The position numbers and the translations under genes were made by a program. From the NCBI GenBank assembly GCA_022843265.1, contig JALHNZ010000025.1:1-47071 (forward strand): DNA of 47,071 bases, read 5' to 3'. Source of the DNA: Gemmatimonadaceae bacterium (GTDB taxonomy: Bacteria; Gemmatimonadota; Gemmatimonadetes; Gemmatimonadales; Gemmatimonadaceae). The notes under the pieces were generated by a model. That model did no database searches, was not told the origin of the DNA, and saw only the letters and a program-made list of their open reading frames with translations. Positions 34,378-43,364 of the stretch are shown here, in pieces. Within the stretch, counting starts at the first letter, position 1. Each line of letters starts with the position of its first letter.

Positions 34378-34875
34378 ATGCTGAACACACGCGTCAATCT
34401 CGTTCCCTGCCTTTGGTTCGACTCGCAAGCCGAAGACGCAGCCGCTCACTATGTCGCAATCTTCGACAACGCGCGCATCAATAAAACCACCTACTTCACC
34501 GAGGTTGGTTTTGAACATCACGGTAAGCGAGCCGGTTCAGTGCTCACCGTTGAGTTCGAACTCGATGGTCAGCCCATGACCGCGCTCAACGGCGGACCGC
34601 AATTTGTGTTCAACGAAGCAATTTCGTTGCAGATCATGTGCGACACGCAAGCACAAGTTGATCACTACTGGAACTCGCTCACCGCCGGCGGTGATCCGCG
34701 CGCGCAACAGTGCGGTTGGCTCAAAGACAAGTTTGGCGTGTCGTGGCAGGTGGTGCCCAAGCGACTCGTCGAGTTGCTCGACTTGCCTGACAAGGCGGCG
34801 GCCGATCGCGTGATGGCGGCGATGCTGCAGATGAAAAAACTCAACATCGCCGAGCTCGAGGCGGCGGCGTTGTGA
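34378..34875 (+). CDS. PhnB-like VOC (glyoxalase) superfamily protein
   Basis: A 165-aa protein of the 3-demethylubiquinone-9 3-methyltransferase-like (PhnB) branch of the vicinal-oxygen-chelate fold. The starting segment VNLVPCLWFDSQAEDAAAHY and the later LNGGPQFVFNEAISLQI and DKFGVSWQVVPKRL are diagnostic. Despite the domain name these proteins are not proven methyltransferases; many are of unknown function. GGAG lies 6 nt before the ATG. The gene stands alone between the propeller and Uma2 genes. Confidence 0.85.
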   Translation: MLNTRVNLVPCLWFDSQAEDAAAHYVAIFDNARINKTTYFTEVGFEHHGKRAGSVLTVEFELDGQPMTALNGGPQFVFNEAISLQIMCDTQAQVDHYWNSLTAGGDPRAQQCGWLKDKFGVSWQVVPKRLVELLDLPDKAAADRVMAAMLQMKKLNIAELEAAAL

Positions 34876-34989
34876 GGATGTGGCCAGCAAACAATCGGTG
34901 AGGGGAAATAACTCGGCGGGTTAATCGTGCGGCATGTCCACGCACACGATCCTGATCACTTGCGCAACCAGCATCGCCGAGGCGACACT

Positions 34990-35541
34990 ATGGGTATGTC
35001 CGCTATCGTTCCGTACTACACGGTCGACGAAGTGCTTGCGATGCCCGACGACGGGAATCGCTACGAACTTGTGTTCGGTGAGCTGCTGGTGAGCCCGGCA
35101 CCGCGGTTGCGGCATCAGCGTATCGCCAACCGGCTGGCCCTCGCATTGCAGCCCTACTGCGAGCGCGAAGGATTGGGTGAAGTGTTTCCACTTCCGGCCG
35201 ACCTCTCATGGGGCCGCAACGACGTCCTTACCCAACCCGACGTCTTCGTGCTGCCGCCCGAGTATCGCCACGGCGCGGAATGGATTGATGTGCGTCACGT
35301 TCCGCTCGTGGTCGAAGTGTTGAGCCCGTCCACCGCGCGCTACGATCGATTCAACAAGCGTCTCGCGTATCGTGATGTTGGCGTGCCCATGTACTGGATT
35401 CTCGACACAGACGAATGCGTGGCCGAGGTCTGGACGCCGGAGGCGCACTTTCCGCGCATAGAACGCACAAGGCTCACCTGGCATCCGCACAACGCGTCGG
35501 CACCGCTCGAGATTGATCTCGCCGCGCTGTTCGCCGACTAA
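34990..35541 (+). CDS. Uma2-family (DUF820) nuclease-fold protein
   Basis: A 183-aa protein of the Uma2/DUF820 family, which has a PD-(D/E)XK endonuclease fold and is often present in many copies per genome with unknown role. The core is visible: ELVFGELLVSPAP with a conserved Glu, TQPDVFVLP with the catalytic-type Asp, VEVLSPSTARYDRF and KRLAYRDVGVPMYWILD. ATG 34990 was chosen because GAGG lies about 8 nt upstream; ATG 34996 is equally possible. Its stop overlaps the stop of the convergent MFS gene. Confidence 0.85.
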   Translation: MGMSAIVPYYTVDEVLAMPDDGNRYELVFGELLVSPAPRLRHQRIANRLALALQPYCEREGLGEVFPLPADLSWGRNDVLTQPDVFVLPPEYRHGAEWIDVRHVPLVVEVLSPSTARYDRFNKRLAYRDVGVPMYWILDTDECVAEVWTPEAHFPRIERTRLTWHPHNASAPLEIDLAALFAD

Positions 35542-36722
35542 CCTCGAAGTGGTGGTGTGACCGGCAACGATCGCAGCACCAACAGCGCGATCATGCCGAC
35601 TATCGCGCCCATCAGAAACGTCGCACTCGGCGAGACGTACTGCCACAACAATCCACCAACGGCTCCCGATACGAGCAGGGCTACACCGCTCGCCGTGGCG
35701 TAGAGCCCGAACGCGGTGCCGCGCAGCGCCTTCGGCGATCGATCGGCCAGCATCGCTGACAGAATTCCCTGCGTGAGACCCATGTGCACGCCCCAAAGCG
35801 CCGTTCCCGCAAGTATCCACATCACATTCGTGGAAACACTCAGCAGCGTGTGTGAAACCACGAGCACCACGATGCCTAATACGAGCAAACGCTCACGCGG
35901 CATACGATCTGACAGATAACCTGCAGGCCATGACGTCATCGCGTACGCCATGCTCATGATGGCCAGCGTCAGAGGAGTCCACGTGTCGGCCAGACCAACG
36001 TTTGACGCGCGTAACACCAGAAACGCTTCGGTGCCTCGCGCGAACATGAGCAGCATGCCAAACAACACCAGCCGCCAATACGCATTGCCGAGCGCAGAAA
36101 AAATTGAGCGAATGCGCGCAGTACGGTTGTTGTCGGCAGGCAACGGAGCGCCTGGCGCCACGCGTTCCGGTTCACGCACCAGCAACGCAAGCAACAGCAC
36201 GCCAATCGCACCGGGGATCACGGCAATCCAGAGCACCGTCCGTACATCAGACGCAAAGTAGAGCATGCCGGCAATCGCCAGCAACGGTCCCAGCACCGCG
36301 CCAATCGTGTCCAGCGACTGACGCAGTCCGAACGCAGCACCGCGCTGCTCGGGTGCAGTCACATCGCTGATCAGCGCGTCGCGTGGTGCGCCGCGGATCC
36401 CCTTACCCGTTCGGTCAATCAGCCGTGCGCCCACCACGAGTCCAATCGAGTCCGCCAGTGGAAAGAACGGCTTCGTCACGGCCGACAGCCCGTACCCGAG
36501 CAACACGAGCGGCTTTCGTTTGCCCGTCATGTCGCTGAGTCGACCAGAGAATGTTTTAACGAGTAACGCCACAAACTCGGCCGCGCCGTCAAGCGCACCT
36601 ACTACCATCATCGATGCGCCCAGCGTGGACACCAGGTACAACGGCAGCAGACTGTGTACCAGCTCCGACGACATGTCAGTGAGAAGACTGACAACGCCCA
36701 GCACCCAGACCTCGCGCGGCAT
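35538..36722 (-). CDS. MFS transporter
   Basis: Major facilitator superfamily permease of 394 aa with about 12 hydrophobic segments. The motif between helices 2 and 3, GRLSDMTGKRKPLVLLGYG, and the RGAPRDALISDV segment with its following repeat fit efflux-type members. Substrate is unknown. ATG 36722 is taken as start, but GTG 36746, only 1 nt after the hemD stop, would add eight residues and suit the tight operon. A frame reaching 36950 was rejected because it runs through hemD. It is the last gene of ccmA-ccmB-ccmC-ccmD-hemD-MFS. Confidence 0.85.
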   Translation of the reverse strand: MPREVWVLGVVSLLTDMSSELVHSLLPLYLVSTLGASMMVVGALDGAAEFVALLVKTFSGRLSDMTGKRKPLVLLGYGLSAVTKPFFPLADSIGLVVGARLIDRTGKGIRGAPRDALISDVTAPEQRGAAFGLRQSLDTIGAVLGPLLAIAGMLYFASDVRTVLWIAVIPGAIGVLLLALLVREPERVAPGAPLPADNNRTARIRSIFSALGNAYWRLVLFGMLLMFARGTEAFLVLRASNVGLADTWTPLTLAIMSMAYAMTSWPAGYLSDRMPRERLLVLGIVVLVVSHTLLSVSTNVMWILAGTALWGVHMGLTQGILSAMLADRSPKALRGTAFGLYATASGVALLVSGAVGGLLWQYVSPSATFLMGAIVGMIALLVLRSLPVTPPLRG

Positions 36723-36747
36723 GCGCCGCGGGCCATGTATCTTCACG

Positions 36748-37509
36748 CTATGTCGCGGTCCGCGCCCGCCACTCCGTAATCGCGCGCACCAATCCCTCGG
36801 CGGTGTACGGATTCGCCTCCACCGCGACACGAAAGCCCGCCTGACGTGCCGCCTTTGATGTGACGGGCCCAATGCTCGCCAACTGCACACGACTCGCGTG
36901 CTCCGGCGGCACGGCATCAGCGAGTGCGTCAACCGCGCTCGGCGCAGCAACCGTGATCAAGTCAAGCATGCCACTCGCGAGCATCTGCCCGAGGGTGCGC
37001 TGCCCATCGCGATCGGGCACACTCTCGTAACACGGCACAACGACGACATGCGCTCCAAGCGCGCGCAATCCATCGGGCAGCACATCGCGCGCGGCCACCG
37101 CACATGGATACAACACAGTGGTTCCCGCGACATCGCCGCGCGTGGCAAAGGCATCGAGCATGGCTTCCGCCGTGAACTGCGCGGGTACCATGTCCGCGCG
37201 CCAACCGTGTGCTTCCGCTGCCTGTGCCGTCACATCGCCAACAACCGCAACATACCGATCGGCGATGGCCTCACCGGTACCAGTTTTACGTACCGCATCG
37301 GCGAAGATTTCGACCGCATTCACGCTGGTGAGCAGAATCCACCTGACTTTGCCGATCTCGGCAAGCGCAGCCTGCAGCGGCGCGGGATCAAGACGAGCAA
37401 TGCGGGTAAGTGGAATCTCGTGCACCTCGGCACCCGCGGCAATCAAGCGTGACGAGAGCGACTCGGCTTTACCTGCGGCGCGCGTAACCGCGACGCGCAG
37501 CGCGCTCAC
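36748..37509 (-). CDS. hemD: Uroporphyrinogen-III synthase
   Basis: Closes and inverts the D ring of hydroxymethylbilane, following HemC. The 253-aa protein has the two-domain HemD pattern: an N-terminal VAVTRAAGKAESLSSRL segment, WILLTSVNAVEIFADAV near 57-73, YVAVVGDVTAQAAEAHGW, and the C-terminal ITVAAPSAVDALADAV and ASIGPVTSKAARQAGF. HemD is poorly conserved, but these blocks are typical. The GTG start overlaps the stop of ccmD (GTGA), so it is translationally coupled to cytochrome c maturation genes. Confidence 0.9.
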   Translation of the reverse strand: MSALRVAVTRAAGKAESLSSRLIAAGAEVHEIPLTRIARLDPAPLQAALAEIGKVRWILLTSVNAVEIFADAVRKTGTGEAIADRYVAVVGDVTAQAAEAHGWRADMVPAQFTAEAMLDAFATRGDVAGTTVLYPCAVAARDVLPDGLRALGAHVVVVPCYESVPDRDGQRTLGQMLASGMLDLITVAAPSAVDALADAVPPEHASRVQLASIGPVTSKAARQAGFRVAVEANPYTAEGLVRAITEWRARTAT

Positions 37510-37667
37510 GAGCCGCGTCGGACCGACGCGATGCGTCGCAGCATGAGCAGGATGTACGCGGCGAAAATGACGCCAGCCACGATGTAGCCGAGCTTCATGT
37601 AGTACGACGTATCCGGCGGACCCGTGCGCTCCGCAGGAGGTTGCGTCGTCGCGTCTTGCATGCTCAT
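37506..37667 (-). CDS. ccmD: CcmD-like small membrane protein
   Basis: A 53-aa protein that is easily missed because of its size. It begins MSMQDATTQPPAERTG and has one membrane helix (about residues 27-43, YIVAGVIFAAYILLMLR) followed by a basic tail, the layout of CcmD, which helps release holo-CcmE from CcmC in cytochrome c maturation. It starts by ATGA overlap with ccmC and ends by GTGA overlap with hemD. Position directly after ccmC is the classical place for ccmD. The Tyr pair before the helix and basic residues after it fit the family. Confidence 0.8.
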   Translation of the reverse strand: MSMQDATTQPPAERTGPPDTSYYMKLGYIVAGVIFAAYILLMLRRIASVRRGS

Positions 37668-38380
37668 GCCTGCTCCAGCATCAACCGCGCATCACGCGCT
37701 GTCGCCCAGCGATACCGCAAACGCAGCAGCGCGAAAAACAACAACGCAAACGCGCCCACGGCGAACAACCACGTGATCAACATTTCCGGTGGCATTTTGG
37801 GCTTCCCTGGCTGCAACACCACAGGATCCGGATGCAAGCCGCGAAACAAGTACACCGTCATGTGAATGAACGGCACCAGCAGCAGCGCGAGCACTCCGAG
37901 CACGGCTGACAGTCGTGCGCGCGTGTCGCGGTTTTCAATCGCATCGCGAAGCACCAGATACGACAACAGAACAAACCACAGAAACAACGCCGACGTCAGT
38001 CGCGGCTCCCACGCCCACGCCGTGCCCCACGACGATTTACCCCAAATCGCGCCAGTCGCCAACACCACGGTGAGAAACACGAAGCCCACCTCAGCCGCGG
38101 ACTCCGAAATACGATCGAGGCGATCGTCTTTCAACCAGAGAAAGAGTCCGCCACATGCGGCCATGATCGTGCACGCTACGTACATGCCGAGAATGGCTGA
38201 CGGCACGTGGATGTAGAGAATGCGTTGCACGGCACCCAGCGCTGCGTCGGCCGGCGTATAGAGAATCGCACGCACCGCCATCGCGCCCACCGCTAGCACG
38301 GCAAGCACCAGCAGCCAGTCCACAGCGGGCAACGGTCGCGCCGTGGTGGAACGCGACTCCACGGCAGATACGGAGGTCAT
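37664..38380 (-). CDS. ccmC: Heme exporter / cytochrome c biogenesis protein CcmC
   Basis: Inner-membrane protein that presents heme to the chaperone CcmE in system I cytochrome c maturation. The 238-aa protein has six membrane segments and the WWD-type heme-handling motif in the form SWGTAWAWEPRLTSALF (Trp- and Glu-rich, periplasmic side). His residues in YIHVPSAILGMY and IHMTVYLFRGLHP are the expected axial heme ligands. It follows ccmB by 3 nt and overlaps ccmD. Confidence 0.92.
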   Translation of the reverse strand: MTSVSAVESRSTTARPLPAVDWLLVLAVLAVGAMAVRAILYTPADAALGAVQRILYIHVPSAILGMYVACTIMAACGGLFLWLKDDRLDRISESAAEVGFVFLTVVLATGAIWGKSSWGTAWAWEPRLTSALFLWFVLLSYLVLRDAIENRDTRARLSAVLGVLALLLVPFIHMTVYLFRGLHPDPVVLQPGKPKMPPEMLITWLFAVGAFALLFFALLRLRYRWATARDARLMLEQA

Positions 38381-38383
38381 GAC

Positions 38384-39082
38384 CTATTCCTCAAGCGTAA
38401 ACGGGAAGGCAAGCGTACACGCCGCCACAAACACAATGTCGAAGGCCGCGAGGATCTTCAACTCCGCAATTACCTCAGTGAGCGGCAAGCCCGCCAACAA
38501 TTTTGACGTGGCCTGGGCCGCCGGAATCAACACTGGCACGAAAAACGGCAGCGCCAGCATGGGAAGCAGCATCTCGGCCAGTCGAGTATTCGACGCGATA
38601 GCCGCGAACAGTGTTCCCACGGCGGCGAACCCAACGGCCGCCAACAACGCAATCGCGCCCACGCCCCACCACTCCGGCGCCACCGGCAACCCGAAAAAGA
38701 GCGCCAGCGTAGGCAACGCGATCACCTGCACCGCCAGCACAAAACACAGATTGCCCAGCGCCTTGCCCGCAAACACCGCCTCGCGGGACACAGGAGACGC
38801 CAGCAGTGCATCGAGTGCGCGATCCGCCTGCTCCACGCCGAACGACCGGTTCAAACCAAGCAATCCCGCGAACGTAAAGATCACCCACACAATGCCAGGC
38901 GCGAGATCAATCGATGTCACCGCCGTTGGGTCCCAGGAAAAGCGGAAAATCGCAATTGACAGCATCGCAAACACCGTGGCCGACAGGAAGCCGCTGCGCG
39001 TGCGAAACTCGATCAACAGATCCTTTCGCGCAATGCGTACGGCGTCGGCCACAAACGACGGCTCGCGAAATGAGGCACTCAC
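38384..39082 (-). CDS. ccmB: Heme exporter protein CcmB
   Basis: Membrane permease partner of the CcmA ATPase; the complex releases holo-CcmE during cytochrome c maturation. The 232-aa protein starts with FVADAVRIARKDLLIEFRTR, characteristic of CcmB, and has six membrane segments with the ADRALDALLASPVSREAVFAG stretch between them. GTG 39082 gives a family-typical length; GTG 39106 is an alternative, while a frame reaching 39256 overlaps ccmA. It lies 34 nt downstream of ccmA. Confidence 0.9.
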   Translation of the reverse strand: MSASFREPSFVADAVRIARKDLLIEFRTRSGFLSATVFAMLSIAIFRFSWDPTAVTSIDLAPGIVWVIFTFAGLLGLNRSFGVEQADRALDALLASPVSREAVFAGKALGNLCFVLAVQVIALPTLALFFGLPVAPEWWGVGAIALLAAVGFAAVGTLFAAIASNTRLAEMLLPMLALPFFVPVLIPAAQATSKLLAGLPLTEVIAELKILAAFDIVFVAACTLAFPFTLEE

Positions 39083-39116
39083 GCCGCACCGGCCGTGCGC
39101 ACGCACATCGAACGGC

Positions 39117-39869
39117 TCATTCGCCGCCCGCCACGATCTCGCGATACAACGCCGCGTACTCTCCCACGTCGTACGAGGCCTCCGGGCGCGGCATTTCATG
39201 CGCAAACGTACCTGCGCGCATGATCGTCGCGTGCGTAGCGAGTGCCAGCCCTTCACTCAGATTGTGCGTGATCAGCACCACGGTGGCGCCGCTGGCCTTC
39301 AGCGCCCGCAACGCATCCGTCAACGCACGGGCACCCGTTTCATCAAGCCCCGTGTACGGTTCGTCCAGCAAGACAAGCCGCGGCCCGTGCACCAGCGCAC
39401 GCGCGATCGACACGCGTTGCTGCAACCCACGGCTCAACGCGCGCACCGGTGTGTCGGCGCGATCGAGCACCAGCAACATGTCAAGCGCACGCGTTGTGGC
39501 CGACGCCGCATCGCGCAGTCCCTGACACTCGGCCGCGAACATCACGTTCTCGCGCACGGTGAGCGCGTCGTACAACATGGACCGATGCGAGATCACCCCG
39601 AGCAAACGTCGCGTCTCTGCTTCGCCCGGAAGTTCGTTTCCGTGCAAGCGTACCGTGCCAGCGTTTGGCTTCAGCAATCCGCCCAGCATACGAAGCAGCG
39701 TGGTCTTCCCCGCCCCATTGGGCCCAAAAAGCGCCAGACAATCGCCTGCGGAAAGCGTCAGCGACACGTCCTTCACCGCCACGCGACCGCCGTATTTGCG
39801 GGTGACGCGCTCAGCCACCAAAGCAGGCGATTCAGCCACCGCGAGCCTGGCGGCGCACATAACGGGCAT
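39117..39869 (-). CDS. ccmA: Heme exporter ATPase CcmA
   Basis: Cytosolic ABC ATPase of the CcmAB complex, 250 aa. Walker A GPNGAGKTT is at 49-57, the signature region is ALSRGLQQRVSIARAL, Walker B is LVLLDEPYTGLD, and the H-loop ITHN is intact. It is the first gene of a six-gene operon. ATG 39869 or 39860 are both reasonable starts; a frame reaching 40043 overlaps the divergent acs gene. About 106 bp separate it from acs and should contain both promoters; no clear boxes are seen. Confidence 0.9.
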   Translation of the reverse strand: MPVMCAARLAVAESPALVAERVTRKYGGRVAVKDVSLTLSAGDCLALFGPNGAGKTTLLRMLGGLLKPNAGTVRLHGNELPGEAETRRLLGVISHRSMLYDALTVRENVMFAAECQGLRDAASATTRALDMLLVLDRADTPVRALSRGLQQRVSIARALVHGPRLVLLDEPYTGLDETGARALTDALRALKASGATVVLITHNLSEGLALATHATIMRAGTFAHEMPRPEASYDVGEYAALYREIVAGGE

Positions 39870-39975
39870 CTCGAAACGTGGACATTCCTGAAGGTTAGCC
39901 ACCTTACCGGTTGCCCGCGACGCGTCCTTTGCACAGGTTCGACAGAATGCCGTTTCCCACCACCCGATCCCGACC

Positions 39976-41943
39976 ATGAGCAGCGATATCGACGTTCTCC
40001 TGCAGGAACACCGTCTGTTCCCGCCGGCCGACAGCTTCGCCAAGGACGCGCTCGTGCGCGACGACTCCCTGCACGAGCGTGCCGCCGCTGATCCTGAGGG
40101 CTTCTGGGCCGAAGAAGCGGCCTCGTTGCAATGGCAGCGCCCGTGGGATCAGGTGCTCGAGTGGACGCCGCCCCACGCCAAGTGGTTCACGGGTGGTCAG
40201 CTGAACGCCTGCGTGAACTGCGTGGATCGGCACATTCACGGTCCGCGCCGCAACAAGGCGGCGCTGATCTGGGAAGGCGAACCTGGCGATCGTCGCACGT
40301 ACACCTACTGGGACCTGTACCGCGAAGTGAATCTCGCGGCCAACATGCTTAAGCATCTTGGCGTGAAAAAGGGCGATCGCGTGGCGATCTACCTGCCGAT
40401 GATTCCCGAAGCTGTGATCGCCATGCTCGCCTGCGCACGTATTGGCGCGGTGCACTCTGTGGTGTTCGGTGGGTTTGCGCCGGAAGCGCTGCGTGATCGC
40501 ATCAACGATGCTGGCGCGAAAGTGCTCATCACTGCCGACGGCGGATACCGGCGCGGTCAGATGGTGCCACTCAAGCGCAACGCGGATAAAGCAGTGGCCG
40601 AGTGCCCCACGATTGAGCATGTGCTCGTGGTCATGCGCCGGCGCACTGGTGTGGGCGACGAAACCTTTGCGGAAATGAAAGACGGCCGCGATCACTGGTG
40701 GCATCGCCTCAAGCGTCAGGTGCCCAAAATGTGCGCACCGGAAGTGATGGACGCAGAAGACTTGTTGTTCATCCTGTACACCAGTGGCACGACCGGAAAA
40801 CCCAAAGGCATCGTGCACACCACCGGTGGTTATCTCACCGGCGTCGCAAGCACCACCAAATACGTATTCGACTTGAAAGAGCAGGACGTCTTCTGGTGCA
40901 CCGCCGACATTGGCTGGATTACCGGACACTCGTATCTCACGTACGGTCCGCTCGCCAATGGGGCCACGTGCGTGGTGTACGAAGGCGCGCCCGACTGGCC
41001 GGAGCAGGATCGGTTCTGGCAGATCATTGAGCGCTACGGCGTCACCATTTTTTATACCGCACCAACGGCGATTCGAGCGTTCATGAAGTGGGGCGCGTCA
41101 CTCGTCAAACCGTACGATCTCTCCACGCTGCGACTGCTCGGCTCTGTTGGTGAACCGATCAATCCCGAAGCGTGGATGTGGTATCACGAACACATCGGTG
41201 GCGAGCGTTGTCCGATTGTCGACACGTGGTGGCAAACAGAAACGGGCACCATCATGATCACGCCGCTGCCGGGCGTGACGTCCACCAAACCGGGATCCGC
41301 CACCACACCATTTCCTGGCATTCACGCCGCACTGGTTGATGTGCACGGCAATGAGCTGGAAAAGGGCGGCGGCCTGATGGCAATTACCAAACCGTGGCCG
41401 AGCATGTTGCGCACCATCTGGGGTGATGACGCGCGTTATGTGGAGACCTATTTCAGCAAGTGGCCCGGTCGCCCGGATCTCTACTTTCCCGGCGACGGCA
41501 TCAAGCGTGATGATCACGGTTACTACTGGATTCTCGGACGTGTCGACGACGTGCTCAACGTGTCTGGTCACCGCATTGGCACCATGGAAGTGGAGAGCGC
41601 GCTCGTGGATCATCCGGCGGTTGCAGAAGCGGCGGTCGTTGGCAAGGCGCACGAGATGAAGGGTCAGGCTATTGCCGCGTTCGTGTCGTTGCGCACGGGC
41701 TTTCATGCCAGCCCGTCGCTGCGTGATGAACTGCGCGAGCACGTGGCAAAAAAGATCGGCGCACTCGCACGGCCGGACGACATACTTTTTAGCGCCGATT
41801 TGCCCAAAACGCGCTCGGGCAAGATCATGCGGCGGTTGCTTCGTGACATCGCCGAGGGACGGGCGCTGGGCGATACCACCACGCTGGCAGATCCGGGTGT
41901 GGTCGCGGGGCTGAAGGAGCAATACGAGGCGCAGGAAAGCTAA
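39976..41943 (+). CDS. acs: Acetyl-CoA synthetase (AMP-forming)
   Basis: Activates acetate to acetyl-CoA through acetyl-AMP. The 655-aa protein matches the family in length. It has the AMP-binding loop [14 protein letters not shown], the acetate/AMP-site segment [17 protein letters not shown], a hinge [20 protein letters not shown], and the C-terminal [11 protein letters not shown] containing the lysine that is acetylated by Pat-type regulators in other bacteria. All catalytic motifs are intact. It is divergent from ccmA. A small hypothetical gene follows. Confidence 0.96.
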   Translation: MSSDIDVLLQEHRLFPPADSFAKDALVRDDSLHERAAADPEGFWAEEAASLQWQRPWDQVLEWTPPHAKWFTGGQLNACVNCVDRHIHGPRRNKAALIWEGEPGDRRTYTYWDLYREVNLAANMLKHLGVKKGDRVAIYLPMIPEAVIAMLACARIGAVHSVVFGGFAPEALRDRINDAGAKVLITADGGYRRGQMVPLKRNADKAVAECPTIEHVLVVMRRRTGVGDETFAEMKDGRDHWWHRLKRQVPKMCAPEVMDAEDLLFILYTSGTTGKPKGIVHTTGGYLTGVASTTKYVFDLKEQDVFWCTADIGWITGHSYLTYGPLANGATCVVYEGAPDWPEQDRFWQIIERYGVTIFYTAPTAIRAFMKWGASLVKPYDLSTLRLLGSVGEPINPEAWMWYHEHIGGERCPIVDTWWQTETGTIMITPLPGVTSTKPGSATTPFPGIHAALVDVHGNELEKGGGLMAITKPWPSMLRTIWGDDARYVETYFSKWPGRPDLYFPGDGIKRDDHGYYWILGRVDDVLNVSGHRIGTMEVESALVDHPAVAEAAVVGKAHEMKGQAIAAFVSLRTGFHASPSLRDELREHVAKKIGALARPDDILFSADLPKTRSGKIMRRLLRDIAEGRALGDTTTLADPGVVAGLKEQYEAQES

Positions 41944-42037
41944 ATCCGACGCCGCAGTGAGGGATTCGTGACGGTTGTCACCAAGAGCGAGACTTGGGAC
42001 GAAACATCCGGCGTCGAATAGCGTCTAAATTGATATC

Positions 42038-42427
42038 ATGGATCTCTTCCGCCGTTTGCTTCCGGAGTCGATTTTTTCGCGCAAGCTGTCTCCCGCCGTG
42101 GAGCAGCGATTGCGCCTCGCGCAGGCGCGCGCGGATGAAGCGATCGTGCGCGCACACGTGGAAAACGCCTTGCTGTTTGTGGATGCACTCGCGCCGGACG
42201 TACCCTTTGAGCGGGCGCTTGAGGTGTATGTACGGGAGATGTCGGTACCCGACCCGTTGGCCGGCGTGATCATCACGCGCGCGATGGTGGCGCTCGGCGA
42301 AGGGCTGATGTCCACGCGGGCGAGCAGTGCTGCCGTTGCTGAGTCGCACCCCACGACCGACGAGCTTCCGGTGAGGCCGCGGCTTCGCCTCGACGATGCG
42401 GCGGCTGCCAGGCGTCGTCTGGCGTGA
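42038..42427 (+). CDS. Hypothetical protein, helical, 129 aa
   Basis: Not recognised. The first 95 residues are helical with heptad-like hydrophobic spacing (AVEQRLRLAQARADEAIVRA) and no membrane segment. The tail is Pro/Arg/Ala-rich and probably disordered. It lies 94 nt after acs and is followed 10 nt later by a terminator hairpin, which supports a real transcription unit end. The 94-nt gap holds a small hairpin GTGAC-GGTT-GTCAC and no strong promoter. It may be lineage-specific. Confidence 0.6.
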   Translation: MDLFRRLLPESIFSRKLSPAVEQRLRLAQARADEAIVRAHVENALLFVDALAPDVPFERALEVYVREMSVPDPLAGVIITRAMVALGEGLMSTRASSAAVAESHPTTDELPVRPRLRLDDAAAARRRLA

Positions 42428-42437
42428 CCGATGCAAA

Positions 42438-42469
42438 ACGCCCCCGCCGATCTGCATCGACGGGGGCGT
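42438..42469. terminator. Bidirectional intrinsic terminator
   Basis: The 9-bp outer stem ACGCCCCCG/CGGGGGCGT encloses CGAT/ATCG. On the minus strand the stem is followed by TTTTGC, 19 nt after the stop of the DsbA-like gene, and on the plus strand it lies 10 nt after the hypothetical gene. The outer stem is the same as in the terminator at 6943-6978, so this may be a favoured terminator sequence of the genome. Confidence 0.8.
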
Positions 42470-42488
42470 CTTCACAAAACGGGCCGCA

Positions 42489-43214
42489 CTACGGCTTGGG
42501 GGTATCCGACGGCGTCAGCATAACCGCGGGCATCGCGGCCACCATGGAATCCACGATGGCCTTGATCTGATCGCTGCTCAGACCACCCGGATACAAGCGA
42601 TCTCCCACCTGCACCGTTGGGGTGGAGCCCACACCCATGCGAATGCCGGCGTTGCGATTGGCTTCGATGCGCGCAACATGCTTCTGCGAGTCGAAGCAGG
42701 TATTCCACGCGGCCATGTCGAGACCGAGTTCCTTGGCGTACCCCTCAAGCTGCTTGCGAGGGTTTCGCGTCGCCTGCGTGTTCCAGTCCATCTGTCCCGC
42801 AAAGATCCGATCGTGCATCACCCAGAACTTGCTCTGATCGTCGGCGCACGCGGCGGCGAGATGCGCCGCCATGGCGTTCGGGTGAATGTTCAGCGGAAAG
42901 TCGTAAAAACGAAAGTTCGCCAGCCCCGCGTCCACGATGCGTGATTTGATATCCGGCGTCACCAACACATTGAACTGGGCACATCCACCGCACTCAAAAT
43001 CGGCGTATTCAATAATCGTGACCGGAGCATCGGCGTTGCCGTACAGGTACCCTGCAGCTTCGACTTTTGGCGCCGTGGGATCAACCGCGATGGCGACCGG
43101 AGCGGTAGGGCGGGTGACGGTGTACAGCACGTATGCACCAACGGCGGCGACTACAGCCAGGAGCGCGTAGAACGGCACCGGCGACTTTTGCGGTTTGACA
43201 GTCTTCTTGCTCAC
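42489..43214 (-). CDS. DsbA-family thioredoxin-fold protein, membrane-anchored
   Basis: Predicted envelope thiol-disulfide oxidoreductase, 241 aa. One N-terminal membrane anchor (about residues 14-32) leads to a DsbA/BdbD-type thioredoxin domain with the active site FECGGCAQF (Cys 75, Cys 78) and the cis-proline loop GSTPTVQVG. The helical insertion between them is of normal size. It probably oxidises or isomerises exported proteins; cytochrome c maturation genes are 3 kb away, but a direct link is speculation. The gene stands alone, with the terminator at 42438-42469 downstream. Confidence 0.88.
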   Translation of the reverse strand: MSKKTVKPQKSPVPFYALLAVVAAVGAYVLYTVTRPTAPVAIAVDPTAPKVEAAGYLYGNADAPVTIIEYADFECGGCAQFNVLVTPDIKSRIVDAGLANFRFYDFPLNIHPNAMAAHLAAACADDQSKFWVMHDRIFAGQMDWNTQATRNPRKQLEGYAKELGLDMAAWNTCFDSQKHVARIEANRNAGIRMGVGSTPTVQVGDRLYPGGLSSDQIKAIVDSMVAAMPAVMLTPSDTPKP

Positions 43215-43364
43215 CGAGTTACGGCCTCGTGATCGCGATGCGAGAGAGAGGGGGAGTGCCGCCGTCGTTGACGGCGTTGAGTCAGACGGAGCGTCGTATT
43301 GGCAAGTTATTCACGCGACGGGGCTCGTCGCTATCCTGAGACAGGTTTCCTTCAATCATCCGCT

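Noticed and set aside
38343-40091. Plus-strand frame of 582 codons opposite ccmC-ccmB-ccmA
   Set aside because: Antisense to three recognisable ccm genes with conserved motifs; its composition is low-complexity Ser/Ala/Asn and Arg/His.
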